Of a stretch of 64,000 bases of DNA, positions 1 to 10,975 are shown piece after piece (positions within the stretch are counted from its first letter, which is position 1; every line of letters begins with the position of its first letter). This stretch comes from Lucifuga dentata. Its lineage: Eukaryota; Chordata; Actinopteri; Ophidiiformes; Bythitidae. Below the pieces are notes generated by a model. It saw only the letters and a program-made list of their open reading frames with translations. It did not search any database and was not told the DNA's origin. The stretch covers positions 48,501 through 112,500 of the forward strand of contig VXCM01000283.1 in NCBI GenBank assembly GCA_014773175.1. The letters run 5' to 3'. Position numbers and translations under genes: made by a program.

Positions 1-1528
1 CCAGCTGGGATAGACTCCCTGGTGAAAGAATGGGATGGATGAATCTTCCGCTCTGTAAAAAAACACAATAATTTTGGAAACAGACACATAAATGCGAGGA
101 GACAGTTCCATCCTAGACTGCAGATAATTGTCTCATTTCTCATGTCCTCTTTGAATTGTTGAAAGGAAGTGGATGCTTATTTAGGGTATGATCGCTAAGA
201 TGGGGAGGATTTGATCAGTTCGTCCTGATTAGCTGAACTGGTACATGCGAATTTCAGCCGTCAAACATGTAGAGCTAATTAGAGGACAAATTCTGTGTGA
301 AATAGAACTGTTTTTGTTATTTAATTATAAGGAGGTAATAAATCCTGCTCATGAGAAAAACAGTGAAATTAACTTGCCATCTTGTTAAATGGGATTAACT
401 CGTTAATGAGCAGCTGCTCTGTGACTCAGCAGCTCAGTGATGAAGAGCAGAGTGTTTATTAAATTAAGCCATTATGGAAACATATTCTAAGAAATACTGG
501 AGTACTTTTAAGCAGTAGATGTATTGATCATCAGTGCCCATCTAATCACAGCGTGGACATAAATGTACTCATGCCACATTGACATATTTTTGAGAATGCA
601 CTTTTAATTCTCTTTATTTCTTAAAGAAATTTCCATCCAGACCACACAGTATTATATTCAAAACTATTCTTGATACATATAGGCCTCTTCTCTAATGTAA
701 TTATGTAGTTTTAAAATTACTGATCTGGAGAGTGTTTTCAGGAAGCTGCATTTTCAGGGACTGAAAACACTTCCTGAGGACAGGAGGCCAAAGGCTAAAG
801 CTGCATATTAAAAAACAATTTCCTCTGCATGGACACGACCTCAGTGAGCTGACAGGAAATTTAACCCTTCAACCCTGCAGAGCTTTCTTTCATTTCTTTC
901 TTTCTTTCAATAAGCTTTCTTTCATTTTCCTTCATTATATAACAACGCCGCCCTTGTAAGTCTAAATAGAAATTCAAATTGCTTTACCTCTTAATTTTGC
1001 CTGTTTTGTTTAAGAAATGAGCAAAAAAATGCAGCCAGAAACCCTGCAGCTTCACAGTACATTTGACTATAATGTACAGTAAGTAACTTCGTGAGAGCAC
1101 TTTGGAAAATTCCAGCAGAAAAATCCCTCTGTTTCTGTCTGCCTGTAGAGTTAGTGTAATCATAACACAATCCTGACATACTTGCACACACGCCCACAGA
1201 GAGCTGTGGGAGGAGGTTTGGAGGGGGTTGATTGGAGACTATTTATGGGATGTTAATCATGCTTTTTGTACCTACTGAGTATATATTCAGGTAAAAGTGT
1301 CAGTGTTTGGCTGTCTGCTGCAATACACACACACACATGCACACCAAACACACAGACTTCACACGCACAGCGGTAAGATGTAACAGTTTGCTCTTCTCTG
1401 CACTCTGATGTTGGATTATAAATAAACTAATGTTCTTTTTACCAATTAGAGAAACAGCAGCAGCTTTGATTGCTCACTGAGGATCAATGATTATATGATG
1501 AAAAGCTCTTCATCTTTATCTTCATCAC

Positions 1529-1530
<2 letters not shown>

Positions 1531-1588
<58 letters not shown>
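1531..1588. repeat. (TG)n microsatellite
   Basis: About 29 uninterrupted TG units, continuing into a degenerate TG-rich tract to about 1780. Reading frames here only encode Cys-Val or His-Thr runs and are not genes. Confidence 0.97.
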
Positions 1589-1596
<8 letters not shown>

Positions 1597-1718
1597 TGTG
1601 CATGCATATGTGTATGTTTTTGTTTGTGAGCAGGGAAATGGGTATGCAGTATGTCTGTTTGTGTATATGTGAAGTGTATGTAAGCATGTGCTCTGCATTT
1701 GTGTGCGTGCATCTACGT

Positions 1719-1840
1719 GTGGAGAATTATGTATTTAGTGTGTCTTTATGTACAAGAATATAGTGTGTGTGTGTGTGTGTACGTGCATGTATGTGTGGAG
1801 AATTATGTATTTAGTGTGTCTTTATGTACAAGAATATAGT
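1719..1840. repeat. 46-bp direct duplication separated by a TG tract
   Basis: The segment starting 'gtggagaattatg' at 1719 recurs at 1795 over about 46 bp, with a (GT)n and 'acgtgcatgt' spacer. The offset is 76 bp. No N separates the copies, so this looks like a genuine minisatellite-like duplication, unlike the N-flanked duplications elsewhere in the window. Confidence 0.9.
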
Positions 1841-2637
1841 ATGTATATGTGTGTGGTTTGTGTGTGTGTGTGTGTGTATGCGTGCTGTGTGGGCAGATGA
1901 AGCCCAGCAGGTTGTGTGATACCTGCAGTGGTAAATTTTGGATTGATGTTCGCTGTGGTCAGAGTAGTGAACAAACAAACAAACACACACACACACACTC
2001 TGAGTATCAGATGTTGCCTCATCTACTCAGATAAAACCTCCACAGTCTGTTGGAGAAACCAAAATGCTGGAGAACAGACAGGCTTCCGTGATTAGCCCTG
2101 CAGCTAACAGACAACACACACACACACACATTAAATATGAAGCTCTCTCTCTTCTTATGACACAAAACTCCCATCAGCACCAGACAGTTGCTTATTGTGA
2201 ACACACACAAAAAAAAGACCTGACCTATGAGAGGCATTTTATGTTTATCTGCAGATGAAGATGGAAATGTAATGTAGTGAGTGTTGTTAGTGTGTGTTGT
2301 GTTTGGTGATATGAGAGCTTTGATTAAAATGCTGAAGTGCAGAAGCCATTTGGAAAACACGATAATCAACTGATTTGCAAAAATGATAGAGTGAAAGAGA
2401 GCCTGTATGGTATTTACATGTTGACTACATTTACTTTGTAAAGCTATTGTGTGTGTGGTATGTCAGATTGTGACTAACCATGTTTTGAACCTGTAGTGAC
2501 ATCACAGCAGCAGTGTGTCTGCAGCAGGAATGACACAGTTAAAGCTGTTGTTCACCTTGATGACATGTTGGATCTTTGCTCAAACCACAACATTTGTCTT
2601 CAGCTCCCCATTTAACCTGTTTGCTTTGCCTGAATTG

Positions 2638-2662
2638 TTTTTTTTTTTTTTTTTTTTTTTTT
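2638..2662. repeat. Poly-T tract
   Basis: About 25 consecutive T. On the opposite strand this would be a poly-A tail, but no retroelement body is recognised beside it. Confidence 0.9.
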
Positions 2663-5498
2663 GATTCTTCCCTTCAGTTAGTTATTTAAAACTGATGCAA
2701 CAACAAAAAGCAGTGAAAAATACTTACATTTAGGCCAATTTGTCTTGGACTTCGGCAGAAACTTCCTGCAAACTCTGTGACAAGTGATCTTATAAGTTCA
2801 TTGCCTGTCACAGTGTGTGAGATGGGTTGTAAAATCAGTCATATTCCATGTCAGACTGTACAATATCAAGTTTGATGCATGTCTGATTGTATGAAAAATA
2901 CCTGGTTAGCAGAGTAAAATCTATGCAGATGGAAATGTACAATATCAACTTGTCATCGTCGGCAATGTCTAGATTTGGGTCGTAGGTGAAGCTAAAAATG
3001 TGAGATTTTGGTTCTAAATTTTAGGCAACGGTAAAAAACAACTGCTTTGTTGTACTTCACTAGTTAACTCTGGTGAAATGCGCCTAACCATGAGGCAAAA
3101 TGACTCCTGTACAAGTGTGATAGTACAAACCAAAATATGCAGTCAGGGTTTTGGGGTCATATCTAAAACGCTTTGGGTGAGAGCAGGTGTCATCACCATC
3201 GATTCAGTACTCTGATTTTACAGAAAAGTCCCAACACTGTTACCTCATTGGACACAGAGCCCTGCTGAGCACCCATCGTCCCATCTGATCACACATCAGC
3301 CTGACTGCTTCCATCTCATTCTCACTTCCAGCGTGTGTTGTGGCAGGGGATCCGTAAGGTGATAATACAGCCTGCTGCAGCATGCTGCTTTCTCTCTGCA
3401 ACTGATTGGCAGGATGAGAAGGTGTCATTTGGCATTTATCACAGACAAAAACATGTTGAAGCAATCAGGAAAGCTGCTGACTTAAATGGAGTAATGTTGT
3501 GCTGTGGCAGATGAAAAGACCTCAGACCTCCAAACTGACAAATTAGGAAGGAAAATAGATCATTTTTGCCACCTAAAAAACAGAGGTTTACTGGTAATAC
3601 AGAAGAAACAATTGAGAAACAATGGAATTGCTGGCTGCAATGTTTTTGTTGGACTTTTTTAGAGGAGCATCTCATAAACCCTTAGTAGGCTCTTATATTG
3701 GATCTATTACTTTATTAATGGCTGATTTCTGTTTTGTAATCACCTGCTTCCTAGAACTCCTCCTGATCTCTTTTTGAGCAACCTCTTTGGATTTTTCTTC
3801 CTTTTTTAAAATTTTTTTAAAGAGATTTACTTGTCTTTCAGATATGAGCTAGGACAGGAACTGTTGCATTTTGTGCCTATAGCCCTTTAAAACTTGTGCA
3901 TGTAGCATTGATTTATACAAAGTACTTGACTTCTGTTTGGACATCAATGTTTTTAGGTTGGGCGTGTCCAACAAAAAGTGAAATGAGATGTTTATGTGCT
4001 ACAGTAACCAGTTGGTTTACATGTGCTCTGTTTTCAGAATGTTTATATGTGTCAACCCAAAAAGACTTAGGAAGTGAATTTTTAGAGTTAATGACAAAAT
4101 GAGCCTGAGAAACTAACTCTGTGGACTCTAACATTGTTTGACAAATGAGCTTTAACTTGGATTAGATTACATTTCATTGATCTCTGTGTGAAACAGAGTC
4201 ATTATAGCAGCAGAGAGAAGAAGAAGAAGGAAGGAAGGAATGAAGGAAGGGAAGACTGAAGGAAGAAAGTAAATTAAATGTCTGATTATGGCTAAGGGGC
4301 ATTGACACATTATTCCAATGTGGAGATTGTGAATGAAGTTGTTGCAACTAGTACAGAAAGTTGTTGTTGAATACTTGATTTACAGTCTTCTTTCCTTTAA
4401 TCAGATATTGCTTTATTTTCATTCTATATTTTTATACTTTATTTTATTTAGGCAAAGGTTTTGCTTTTTTATTTGTGTTAACACGAAACACTGAAGAATC
4501 TGAGATATCTGCCCTATTTAGGAAAGTCAGAAAAGTTTATTGAATAAAGAATCATTTTGGTATCATTATTGGATGTTAGCTATCATAATGGCAGTGCTAT
4601 CAAAAAAATTCAAAGTTGTCATTCAAGAAGTGAGGTCAGTTTCGTTGATTCCTTGTCATATAAAGTGGCTCCACCTTGTGGTAAAAAAGTTAGTGCATCC
4701 CAACACTGAAATAACCTGTCACATAAATGCAAAAATGTTACGTTTGTGCTTCATCTTTATTTTTATTTAGAGAGTAAAAGCCTCTGAGAAAAGCACAATT
4801 TCAGATGAACATAAGGCTGTACACAAGAACATTTAGGTTTCATTCCCAGTATATTGCAGAGATGTGTGTGAGTCTCAGTCCAGACCACGTCTACGTCAGA
4901 CCAAGACCAGATCAGGAGTACAGCAGAATAAATGGTCCTATTTAAGACTAAAATAGGTATGAATAGTTTGCTTGTGTTTCCAACTGATGCTTAAGGAGTT
5001 CCTTAAGTATCAGCAGAGGTCTGTATGCAGCAGCTATGCATTAAACCCTCCAATGCTGTAATGATCGATGCATGCAGGTTCTATGTGCATCTTATCTGTA
5101 GAAAAAATAACCAAAGCTGGTGGAAAAAAAAAATCTTTGAAACTCTTTAGATAAGCAGGAAAATGTTAATTTGACTTCCAACAGCAATCCAACAGAAAAA
5201 TCTGGGCTGTCGAGTGTTTTGTAGAGATGGACTGCAGCCCTTTCAGCCATGTTTGGTTACAGACTCTTGGCAGCAGCCACTGGCAGCAGAGAAAGAGGGC
5301 GGGATGGCAGATTTATGTCCATCAGTTCTCAAAGACCAGAGTATAAATGGGAACAGATTTGACACCTGACATCTCAGCTGAAGCACAAAGAACATAGAAA
5401 TAAATGCTCTGAGCCTCTGGGTGTGTGTGTGTGTGCTGCCTAAATGTCATTTGACATTAGGAGGGTAAGCCTTCCATGTTCAGTCTGGTCATGTTCTG

Positions 5499-5501
<3 letters not shown>

Positions 5502-5537
<36 letters not shown>
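5502..5537. repeat. (CA)n microsatellite
   Basis: About 18 CA units, uninterrupted. Confidence 0.95.
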
Positions 5538-5540
<3 letters not shown>

Positions 5541-6022
5541 ATTTGCCATATTTTAATTTGTTAAAAAGACAAAGCTGCTGTCTCTCGGCTTGTCATCTGT
5601 TACTGCTGCACTCCATTAAATCACATCACAGGATGTTTAATTCTCAGAGCGTATATGCAAAAAGCCACTTTAAAGAGCATTAAATTGGCTTTTCCTTACT
5701 TAGTGTTCAATGTGAAAAGTGTTCATGTCATGCCTGTATTCCCTACAGGGCAGGTCAGTCCACAGGTCCCTGGAGCATCTACACATCTAGATTCATTGTT
5801 GCTATGTTGATTCATTGGACAGGAGGCATAATATTATTTTCAGGGTACTAGTAGAAATGTAAATCTAATTTAGTCATTCAAATGATTTTGTTGTCAGTTT
5901 GGCCTTGAGCTATTTTCTACAATATATGCTGTTGAATAATGTATGTGATATATTTGCATATTAAAAGTGGTCTTGTGAAAAACCTCTCTGGCCTCAGGGT
6001 CGTCGTGAGTCTCTTCCTGCAG

Positions 6023-6197
6023 TCCACCAGGCAGTGCGGCGGCGTTTTTCTGGGCCACTGCTGCTGCCTCCACTGTGGAGGCGACACTCCTGCCAGGAGC
6101 ACCCATTGGACTCCAGGTGTTCAGCTGCACCGCATGGCCTGCCCCTCGAGCGACTGGAAGTACTGTACAGCCGAGCACTGTCCAGCCATGACGTCCG
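6023..6197 (+). CDS. pde4c: PDE4 N-terminal exon, PDE4B1/PDE4D7 type (internal 5' exon)
   Basis: This would encode part of the N-terminal targeting region of a long PDE4 isoform. The exon is bounded by an acceptor (cttcctgcag) and a donor (CCG|gtcagt). It reads 57 full codons from HQAVRRRFSG to ...SSHDV, plus two bases CG. Joined to the T that opens the 60403 exon, this gives Arg followed by FDVENG, the same phase as the other three alternative exons. Against PDE4D7 and PDE4B1 from memory it shares spaced motifs in order: RR-[FL]-S, then LPPL and a nearby Arg, then LPL about 22 residues later, with almost equal length. The reading frame is open upstream only to 5965 and has no ATG, so an earlier exon ending in phase 1 is required; I do not find it here. 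The segment is far richer in GC than its surroundings. The reverse frame is also open for a while but has no splice logic. This call rests on motif spacing plus phase, not on an alignment. Confidence 0.68.
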
Positions 6198-6301
6198 GTC
6201 AGTCTCTCTCTCTGTCTCTCTCTCAAGCACACAGACTCACTATCATCATTCATCCATCTATCCATTCCTCCTCCTCCTCCTTTCCTCCTCCTTTCTTCCT
6301 C

Positions 6302-6302
<1 letters not shown>

Positions 6303-6367
<65 letters not shown>

Positions 6368-6369
6368 CA
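6303..6369. repeat. (CTTT)n microsatellite
   Basis: About 16 CTTT units, preceded by a degenerate TCC-rich tract from 6265. It lies about 105 bp downstream of the 6197 donor. Confidence 0.95.
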
Positions 6370-6561
6370 ATCTGACTGCAAATTGTTTCATTTAATTTGT
6401 AGTCTGTATGGTTTGTTCTGTTGTATATTTGATTTTTTTTTTCATACAAACAGAACAAAAACTACAAAATGTCAGTTGCATATGTTGCACCATGCAAGTT
6501 GCATAATTTTCCAAAATGGAAGTATGCAATATTGTGGAGCAACTCCTCATGGTTTAGCTGA

Positions 6562-6600
6562 TTTTTTTTTTTTTTTTTTTNTTTTTTTTTTTTTTTTTTT
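6562..6600. repeat. Poly-T with single-N gap
   Basis: A T-run interrupted by one N at 6581. The true length is unknown. Confidence 0.9.
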
Positions 6601-7149
6601 AATGGTTCTTGGTGGTTGTTGTGGTGTGCTTAGATTTAATGCAGCCAGTTTGTTGACCTGTATGTTGTGTTACCCCTGCAGACAGGGTGTATTAAGCTGT
6701 GCTTTGACGCAGTTAACAGGATGTGTGTGTGTGTGTGTAAGGTCTTTTGGGTCAGCTGTACCTCATTAGCTTTGTGTCCATTTCTTTTTCCTTAGTGTTT
6801 TCAATCCAGGTGGGCAATGAAGCAGCAGGGTTTCTGTCTGAAACCCTCAAAGTGTCTAAAAGTGTCATTGGAACACAAAACATACACACACACACACACA
6901 CAGATGCACATTGTGAAATGTGTTCTGTGGTGTCAGGTGATAATGAAAGCCTTCTCCTGTATCAAATGACTTCTAATTGCAGCAAAGGAAGAGGTCTGTT
7001 ACTGAAAGGTCACACTGTGACTGTATCATTAGATGTTGCATGTGTGTGTGTGCGTGCCTGCCTGCCTGTGTGCATGTGCATGTTTAGCGATTAGAGGCTC
7101 ATCAATTTTCTGTTTCTCACATTGCTGTCAGTTCTTCAGTACAGTATTT

Positions 7150-7486
7150 GAAGGCACCACTAGGAAGCATTTTCAGATCACTCCGCGCTTTTTATTGCAC
7201 CTAAACTCTAAAATGACGTAACTTCGAAAAAAAAAAACCTGAATACACGTCGTGTTGGCGATGATGGATTACCTATCCCAAGAATGTTTCAAGAACAATC
7301 AACAAGTTGATTTTAATAGTGTACCAGAATGAACTAAAACCAGTGGCAGTGTGGAAAGTTGAAAAAAAAAAAATTAATCCACCATTCCAGTTGTATGCTT
7401 TGGGAAATGATGGTCAGTAATGTTATGTCTATGAAAATTGAATATATTAGGCTCAAATGTGCAAAATGGACGGTATGGTCCTTTAA
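7150..7486 (-). mobile_element. TTAA-flanked MITE family, copy 1 (partial)
   Basis: Read on the minus strand, this begins TTAA then AGGACCATACCGTCC and follows the same order of blocks as the 54.2-kb copy: TTTGAGCCTAATATATTCAATTTTC-like terminal repeat, 'catttcccaaagcata', 'ttcagttcattctgg', 'gggataggtaatccatca', 'gcaataaaaagc'. It is one of four copies in this window. The far inverted repeat seen in the 54-kb copy is not preserved here. Confidence 0.75.
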
Positions 7487-8382
7487 GTTGTTCATACAGA
7501 CCAAGGACGATTTTTAGTTCAGGCCCCACATTGCCCCCTGGTGTAGATTGATATAAAGTACGTATGCAAGTATGTTAGCATTAGCAGCACTGCTGGTGCT
7601 GGCGTAGCAAATGTGGGCATCTGTTGGGGTGGTGTTGGTGGCGGTGGTGTTGGTGCCATCTCTGTGTGCTTTTGTTTCTTCTTTGCATCCATTTAGTTTA
7701 GTTTGTTATCATAGCTTTTCTAAATGTTGTACAGCTACCTTTATATTGTTTCTGTATGCAGAGATAGAAATCATTTGATTATAGCAATTTTCTGCCACTT
7801 GAGGTGGTACCTGATTTATTTCTGTGCCTCTTGTATTATATTAGAAGAGGTCAGGGATAAGTAGGCCTACAATAAAAAAAAAAAAAAGGAATGATCATTT
7901 TTTAAAAACATGCAAATTCTGACATCTCGTGTGTAGTGGTCTAGGCTTCTATTCTTTTTAAAATGGTTGATCATGATCTGAGAAGCAGCTGCTCATGCGG
8001 CTGGGAAAATGCACAGAAAATCTCTCCTCATCCATTAGTTTAAATCATCTAGTCTAAAATAATTTTTGCAATTTACATTTAATTGAATTTGATTTTCATT
8101 TGCCACCCAAACAGCTGCACCTAAAAAGCTTTAACTGAACCAGTAGGTTAGGATATGAATATGTTGGCAAATGCTGCAGCTAAAGAATTTGTCAAAAAGA
8201 GAGAGAGACAGAGAGAGAAAGATTAAATGCAGATCATAAATTTACAGCCCACAGTGTTGTCCAGCACACGACAGTCCAGACGGCCAACAGATGGAATGTG
8301 ATTTCTGTTTGTTATTTTTTGTTATTTTTTTAATTGTGAAAATTACTGTTGGCTGGTTATTTCCTTAAGTGTTTCATCAGGG

Positions 8383-8390
<8 letters not shown>

Positions 8391-8426
<36 letters not shown>
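8391..8426. repeat. (GA)n microsatellite
   Basis: About 18 AG units after a short GATA stretch; the following 200 bp stay purine-rich. Confidence 0.95.
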
Positions 8427-8427
<1 letters not shown>

Positions 8428-8655
8428 AGAAACAAATGGTGGAAGATGGAAAGCTGAGGACAAACTAAAAGAGAAAGATAGAGAAGTGAGACAGCTAGAC
8501 AAAAGAAAGAGAAAACGGAAAGATGAAGTATTGTAGGGAAGAGAGACAAAAGAGGATAAAACACACAGAGAAAGAGATGTGATGTCAGAAAGGAAGAGTG
8601 AGCAAAAACGAAAAGACAGAGAGAGAGCAGAATCATAAGAGAGGGAGAGGAGAAC

Positions 8656-8658
<3 letters not shown>

Positions 8659-8696
<38 letters not shown>
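8659..8696. repeat. (GA)n microsatellite at the upstream edge of a promoter
   Basis: About 19 AG units directly upstream of the CpG-rich promoter segment of the 8915 exon. GA/CT tracts at fish promoters can bind GAGA-like factors, but nothing here proves function. Confidence 0.95.
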
Positions 8697-8697
<1 letters not shown>

Positions 8698-8698
<1 letters not shown>

Positions 8699-8914
8699 TT
8701 ATATTGACTGAGGTAGACGCACGTCCAGCACTAGGCTCGTGGACAGCAGCGTATCGTCATGCCAGCGCGCGCGGCTCTCTGTCAGTGAACGGCGTGAAGC
8801 GCGCGCTTCCCTCTCCGCTCACACCGACAGGCAATTTGTTTTCGCTTTGTTTTTACATCATTTAAGCTGAAAATTCTGTTAAAAAAAAAACAAAAAACAG
8901 AGAAAACAAGTAAA
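8698..8914 (+). promoter_or_regulatory. CpG-rich promoter/5' UTR of the PDE4C1-type first exon
   Basis: By hand count about 33 CpGs fall between 8701 and 9120, several of them in GCGCGC runs, while flanking DNA is almost CpG-free. The start of translation is AAAATGG, with A at -3 and G at +4. A weak 'tttatattg' at 8698 could be TATA-like. The transcription start cannot be fixed from sequence. Confidence 0.6.
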
Positions 8915-9117
8915 ATGGAGTGCACCGCGCTGAGCAGAGAGGGAGCAGGACTCGCCAAACCGCCCAAACATCTGTGGCGGCAGCCCAGGACTCACATACG
9001 AATCAAGCAGCGCTTCCACTCCGACACCGAGCGCTACCTGTGCCGCAACCGGACCCTGGAGAAGCTGCGGCCCGGTCTGAAGAAGCCCCGCATGTCCTGG
9101 CCCACCTCTCTGAAACG
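8915..9117 (+). CDS. pde4c: PDE4 first exon, PDE4A4/PDE4D4/PDE4C1 type
   Basis: This is the alternative first exon giving the unique N-terminus of a long PDE4 isoform. PDE4 enzymes hydrolyse cAMP to 5'-AMP, and this segment decides partner binding and location. It has 67 codons plus CG before GTAACC; the split codon becomes Arg followed by FDVENG. The diagnostic run is KHLWRQPRTHIRIKQRF (residues about 18-34), followed by HSDTERYL and RPGLKKPRMSWP. Human PDE4A4 and PDE4C1 carry HLWRQPR-[TR]-PIRIQQR, and PDE4D4 carries SDTERYL and RPGLKKSRMSWP, as recalled. The first 15 residues are not conserved with anything I know. The start is chosen because it is the first ATG in the CpG island with good context. 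Long-form PDE4s of this class in mammals bind Src-family SH3 domains through proline-rich stretches; only a short KPPK is present here. Confidence 0.92.
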
Positions 9118-10439
9118 GTAACCCGTCTCCTATCCGAAAAAGTTTTAAACTAAATTTATAAGCCTTTGGGACAGCGGAGCAATGACTGATAATTTCGCTG
9201 TCAATTTGATGAATTAGAAGGGTACAGGAAATCAATCAACAACGGTATTAATAATGAATCGATTAGTGTTTCAGTAGTGTTTAAGTAAATTATCAAGAAG
9301 AAATACCAATGTAAACTTCTAAACAACCTGAAGATTATGTTAGGTTCCCAATATCCCCATTGCTTCAAAATTGGATAAATAATTTTTTTTACACACTTTC
9401 ATGTTTGCTCATATCATTCATTTATCTATTTATTGAGGCTGCACTAAATCTACATCAAACAGAATTCTAGATGCATTATTGTTCATCAAGTTAATTTTCC
9501 TTCAAAGTCCGACAAAGTTGTTGTCCTTGGAAGGTCTGGGGCACTGGTTCTGTCATGAGGGCAGGTGCCTTTTTGAGACAAAGGAGGCTCCAAATCTAGT
9601 TTTTCGGAGACATAAAAAACCTTTAATTTTGTTATATTTTAACTCATTGGGTAGCAGAAACAGCAGTGCCAATGATAGAAGGTTGCATGTTGGAAAACAT
9701 GTAATCTTAGAAAGTTGTTTTTTTTCCTCTGAATTGTTGGAATTAATTTTCAGGTCCCCAGTACTGAACAAAATAAATAAGACTACCTTTAAATGTGGCA
9801 CTGGGAGGTGCTTTACATTAAAAACCCACTAAATGACATACAGTAAGTAGCCTACTGTAGGTGCCTTCTGACCAAAAGTTTGGAACTAAATTTCATGCTT
9901 CAAGTACCATGAAGTTTTTGTAAATTAGAGCAAGTGACATCTGCACTGTAACAGCTTTGTCGCACAAACACACCATTTAATTTCACTCTTATCTAGAATG
10001 TCACCAACAAAAACATTACAGTGTCTCTTACCTACGGTACCTGAGTATGCTGCTTGGTGTCTGAGAAAAGCATCCACTGGTGACTGCTTCGTGATGATGA
10101 TGTGTGATTGCTGATGTTTTGTATAATTTTTTCATTATTTAATTTTTCTTGGCATTGCTTTGTGTTATGAGCAATACTGACTTTTGCTAAACGTAGTGAG
10201 ATGTTTTTTTGTTAGATGTTTTTGTTGAGCTGGGTACAAAAACAAGCTAAATGAGAATATTTAAAAATGTTTGGTCGTGCAGACATAGCCCAGCACTTTC
10301 TGAAATCATTGGAGAGTACGTACCCTGGACTAGGAAATGCTTCTGGTTCCTTGGTGCGAAAAGAAGGAATGGTCCTGAGTTCCTAAAAAAGTTCCTTTAG
10401 CTAACGGTCTGTTATCCTCATAAACCTGTAAACCTCCCT

Positions 10440-10665
10440 CTGCTGCAATAATTCTGAGGTCACTTTTAAAAGGCAGCTAAAGACTTTCTTGTTTAGACAA
10501 ACTTTTGGATAGTATTTTAAATCTGTGATATTGATGTTCTGTGTTTTTTTTGTTTTCATTTGTTTGTTTTATGTTACTCTTTTTTTAAATCTGTGAAGCA
10601 CTTTGTGACTTTTGTCTATAAAGGGTACTGTCTAAATAAATTTTACTTACTTTTTACTTACTCAT
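10440..10665 (+). mobile_element. L2-like LINE 3' end
   Basis: The sequence ends in the fish L2-type signature: 'ctgtgaagcactttgtgac', then a short stem, then 'taaataaattttacttact' with a degenerate (TTAC)n tail. Upstream, 'ggcagctaaagactttctt' fits the C-terminal coding/3' UTR part of such elements. Only the 3' few hundred bases are recognisable, so it is dead and truncated. Confidence 0.75.
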
Positions 10666-10827
10666 TACTCAGGATAACAAATGACTCCAACATCCCCGTT
10701 TCAGACCTGTTTTATTTTGAGGCTTCAAGTGTATTATTCCTTGCTGTGCTGTACCCGAGCACAGCCAGAAAAGAGATTTTTTCTGCTTAATCTCTTTTTG
10801 TGGTATTTTATGTTCAACAAAACATCC

Positions 10828-10975
10828 TCAAAGGAACCATATCAGTAATTTTGCATGTTTGAGCCCAATAAATACTACCCTACATGTTATGTTACTGTCA
10901 ACCATACTCCAAAAACCATATTTTAGTAAACTAAACCTTTCAAAATCAATTCAGGCTCCATCATTTTATTTTTCC
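10828..10975 (+). mobile_element. TTAA-flanked MITE family, copy 2 (truncated)
   Basis: The left terminal repeat is recognisable ('aaaggaaccatatcag', then 'ttttgcatgtttgagccca'), followed by 'gttatgttactgtcaacca'. The body is lost after about 150 bp. Confidence 0.6.

Larger units (their letters stand above)
1..6022. other. Upstream/intronic region without recognised exon
   Basis: No exon or RNA gene was recognised. The stretch holds long (TG)n tracts around 1.5-1.9 kb, a poly-T at 2638-2662, a (CA)n at 5502-5537 and a 46-bp duplication at 1719/1795. It has no CpG-dense block, so I see no promoter of the PDE4 type. The 6023 exon needs an upstream exon ending one base into a codon. A very short candidate at 1896 (reading MKPSRLCDTCS before a GT) is too weak to call, so the true upstream exon probably lies outside the window. 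Confidence 0.6.
6198..8658. other. Intron between alternative 5' exons
   Basis: Besides the simple repeats and the TTAA-type MITE at 7150-7486 listed separately, I see nothing gene-like. A (GGTGTT)-like purine/T stretch lies at 7620-7660, and short poly-A runs occur at 7350-7370 and 7873-7886. Confidence 0.55.

Noticed and set aside
1896..1930. Possible first exon MKPSRLCDTCS before GTAAAT, phase 1, partner of the 6023 exon
   Set aside because: The phase fits and MK resembles PDE4B1/D7 starts, but it lies in TG-repeat DNA without CpGs, is only 11 codons and shares no further residues.
5894..6391. Minus-strand frame with a KKERKKERK run
   Set aside because: The Lys/Glu/Arg run is the CTTT microsatellite read backwards; the remainder is antisense to the 6023 exon.
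5939..6769. Long forward frame through 6.0-6.8 kb
   Set aside because: It crosses the PDE4-type exon in the wrong frame, then a CTTT repeat and poly-T/N. It is a shadow of low-complexity DNA.
8343..8636. Minus-strand frame rich in Leu/Ser upstream of the promoter
   Set aside because: It is the GA repeat and purine-rich DNA read in reverse, not a protein.
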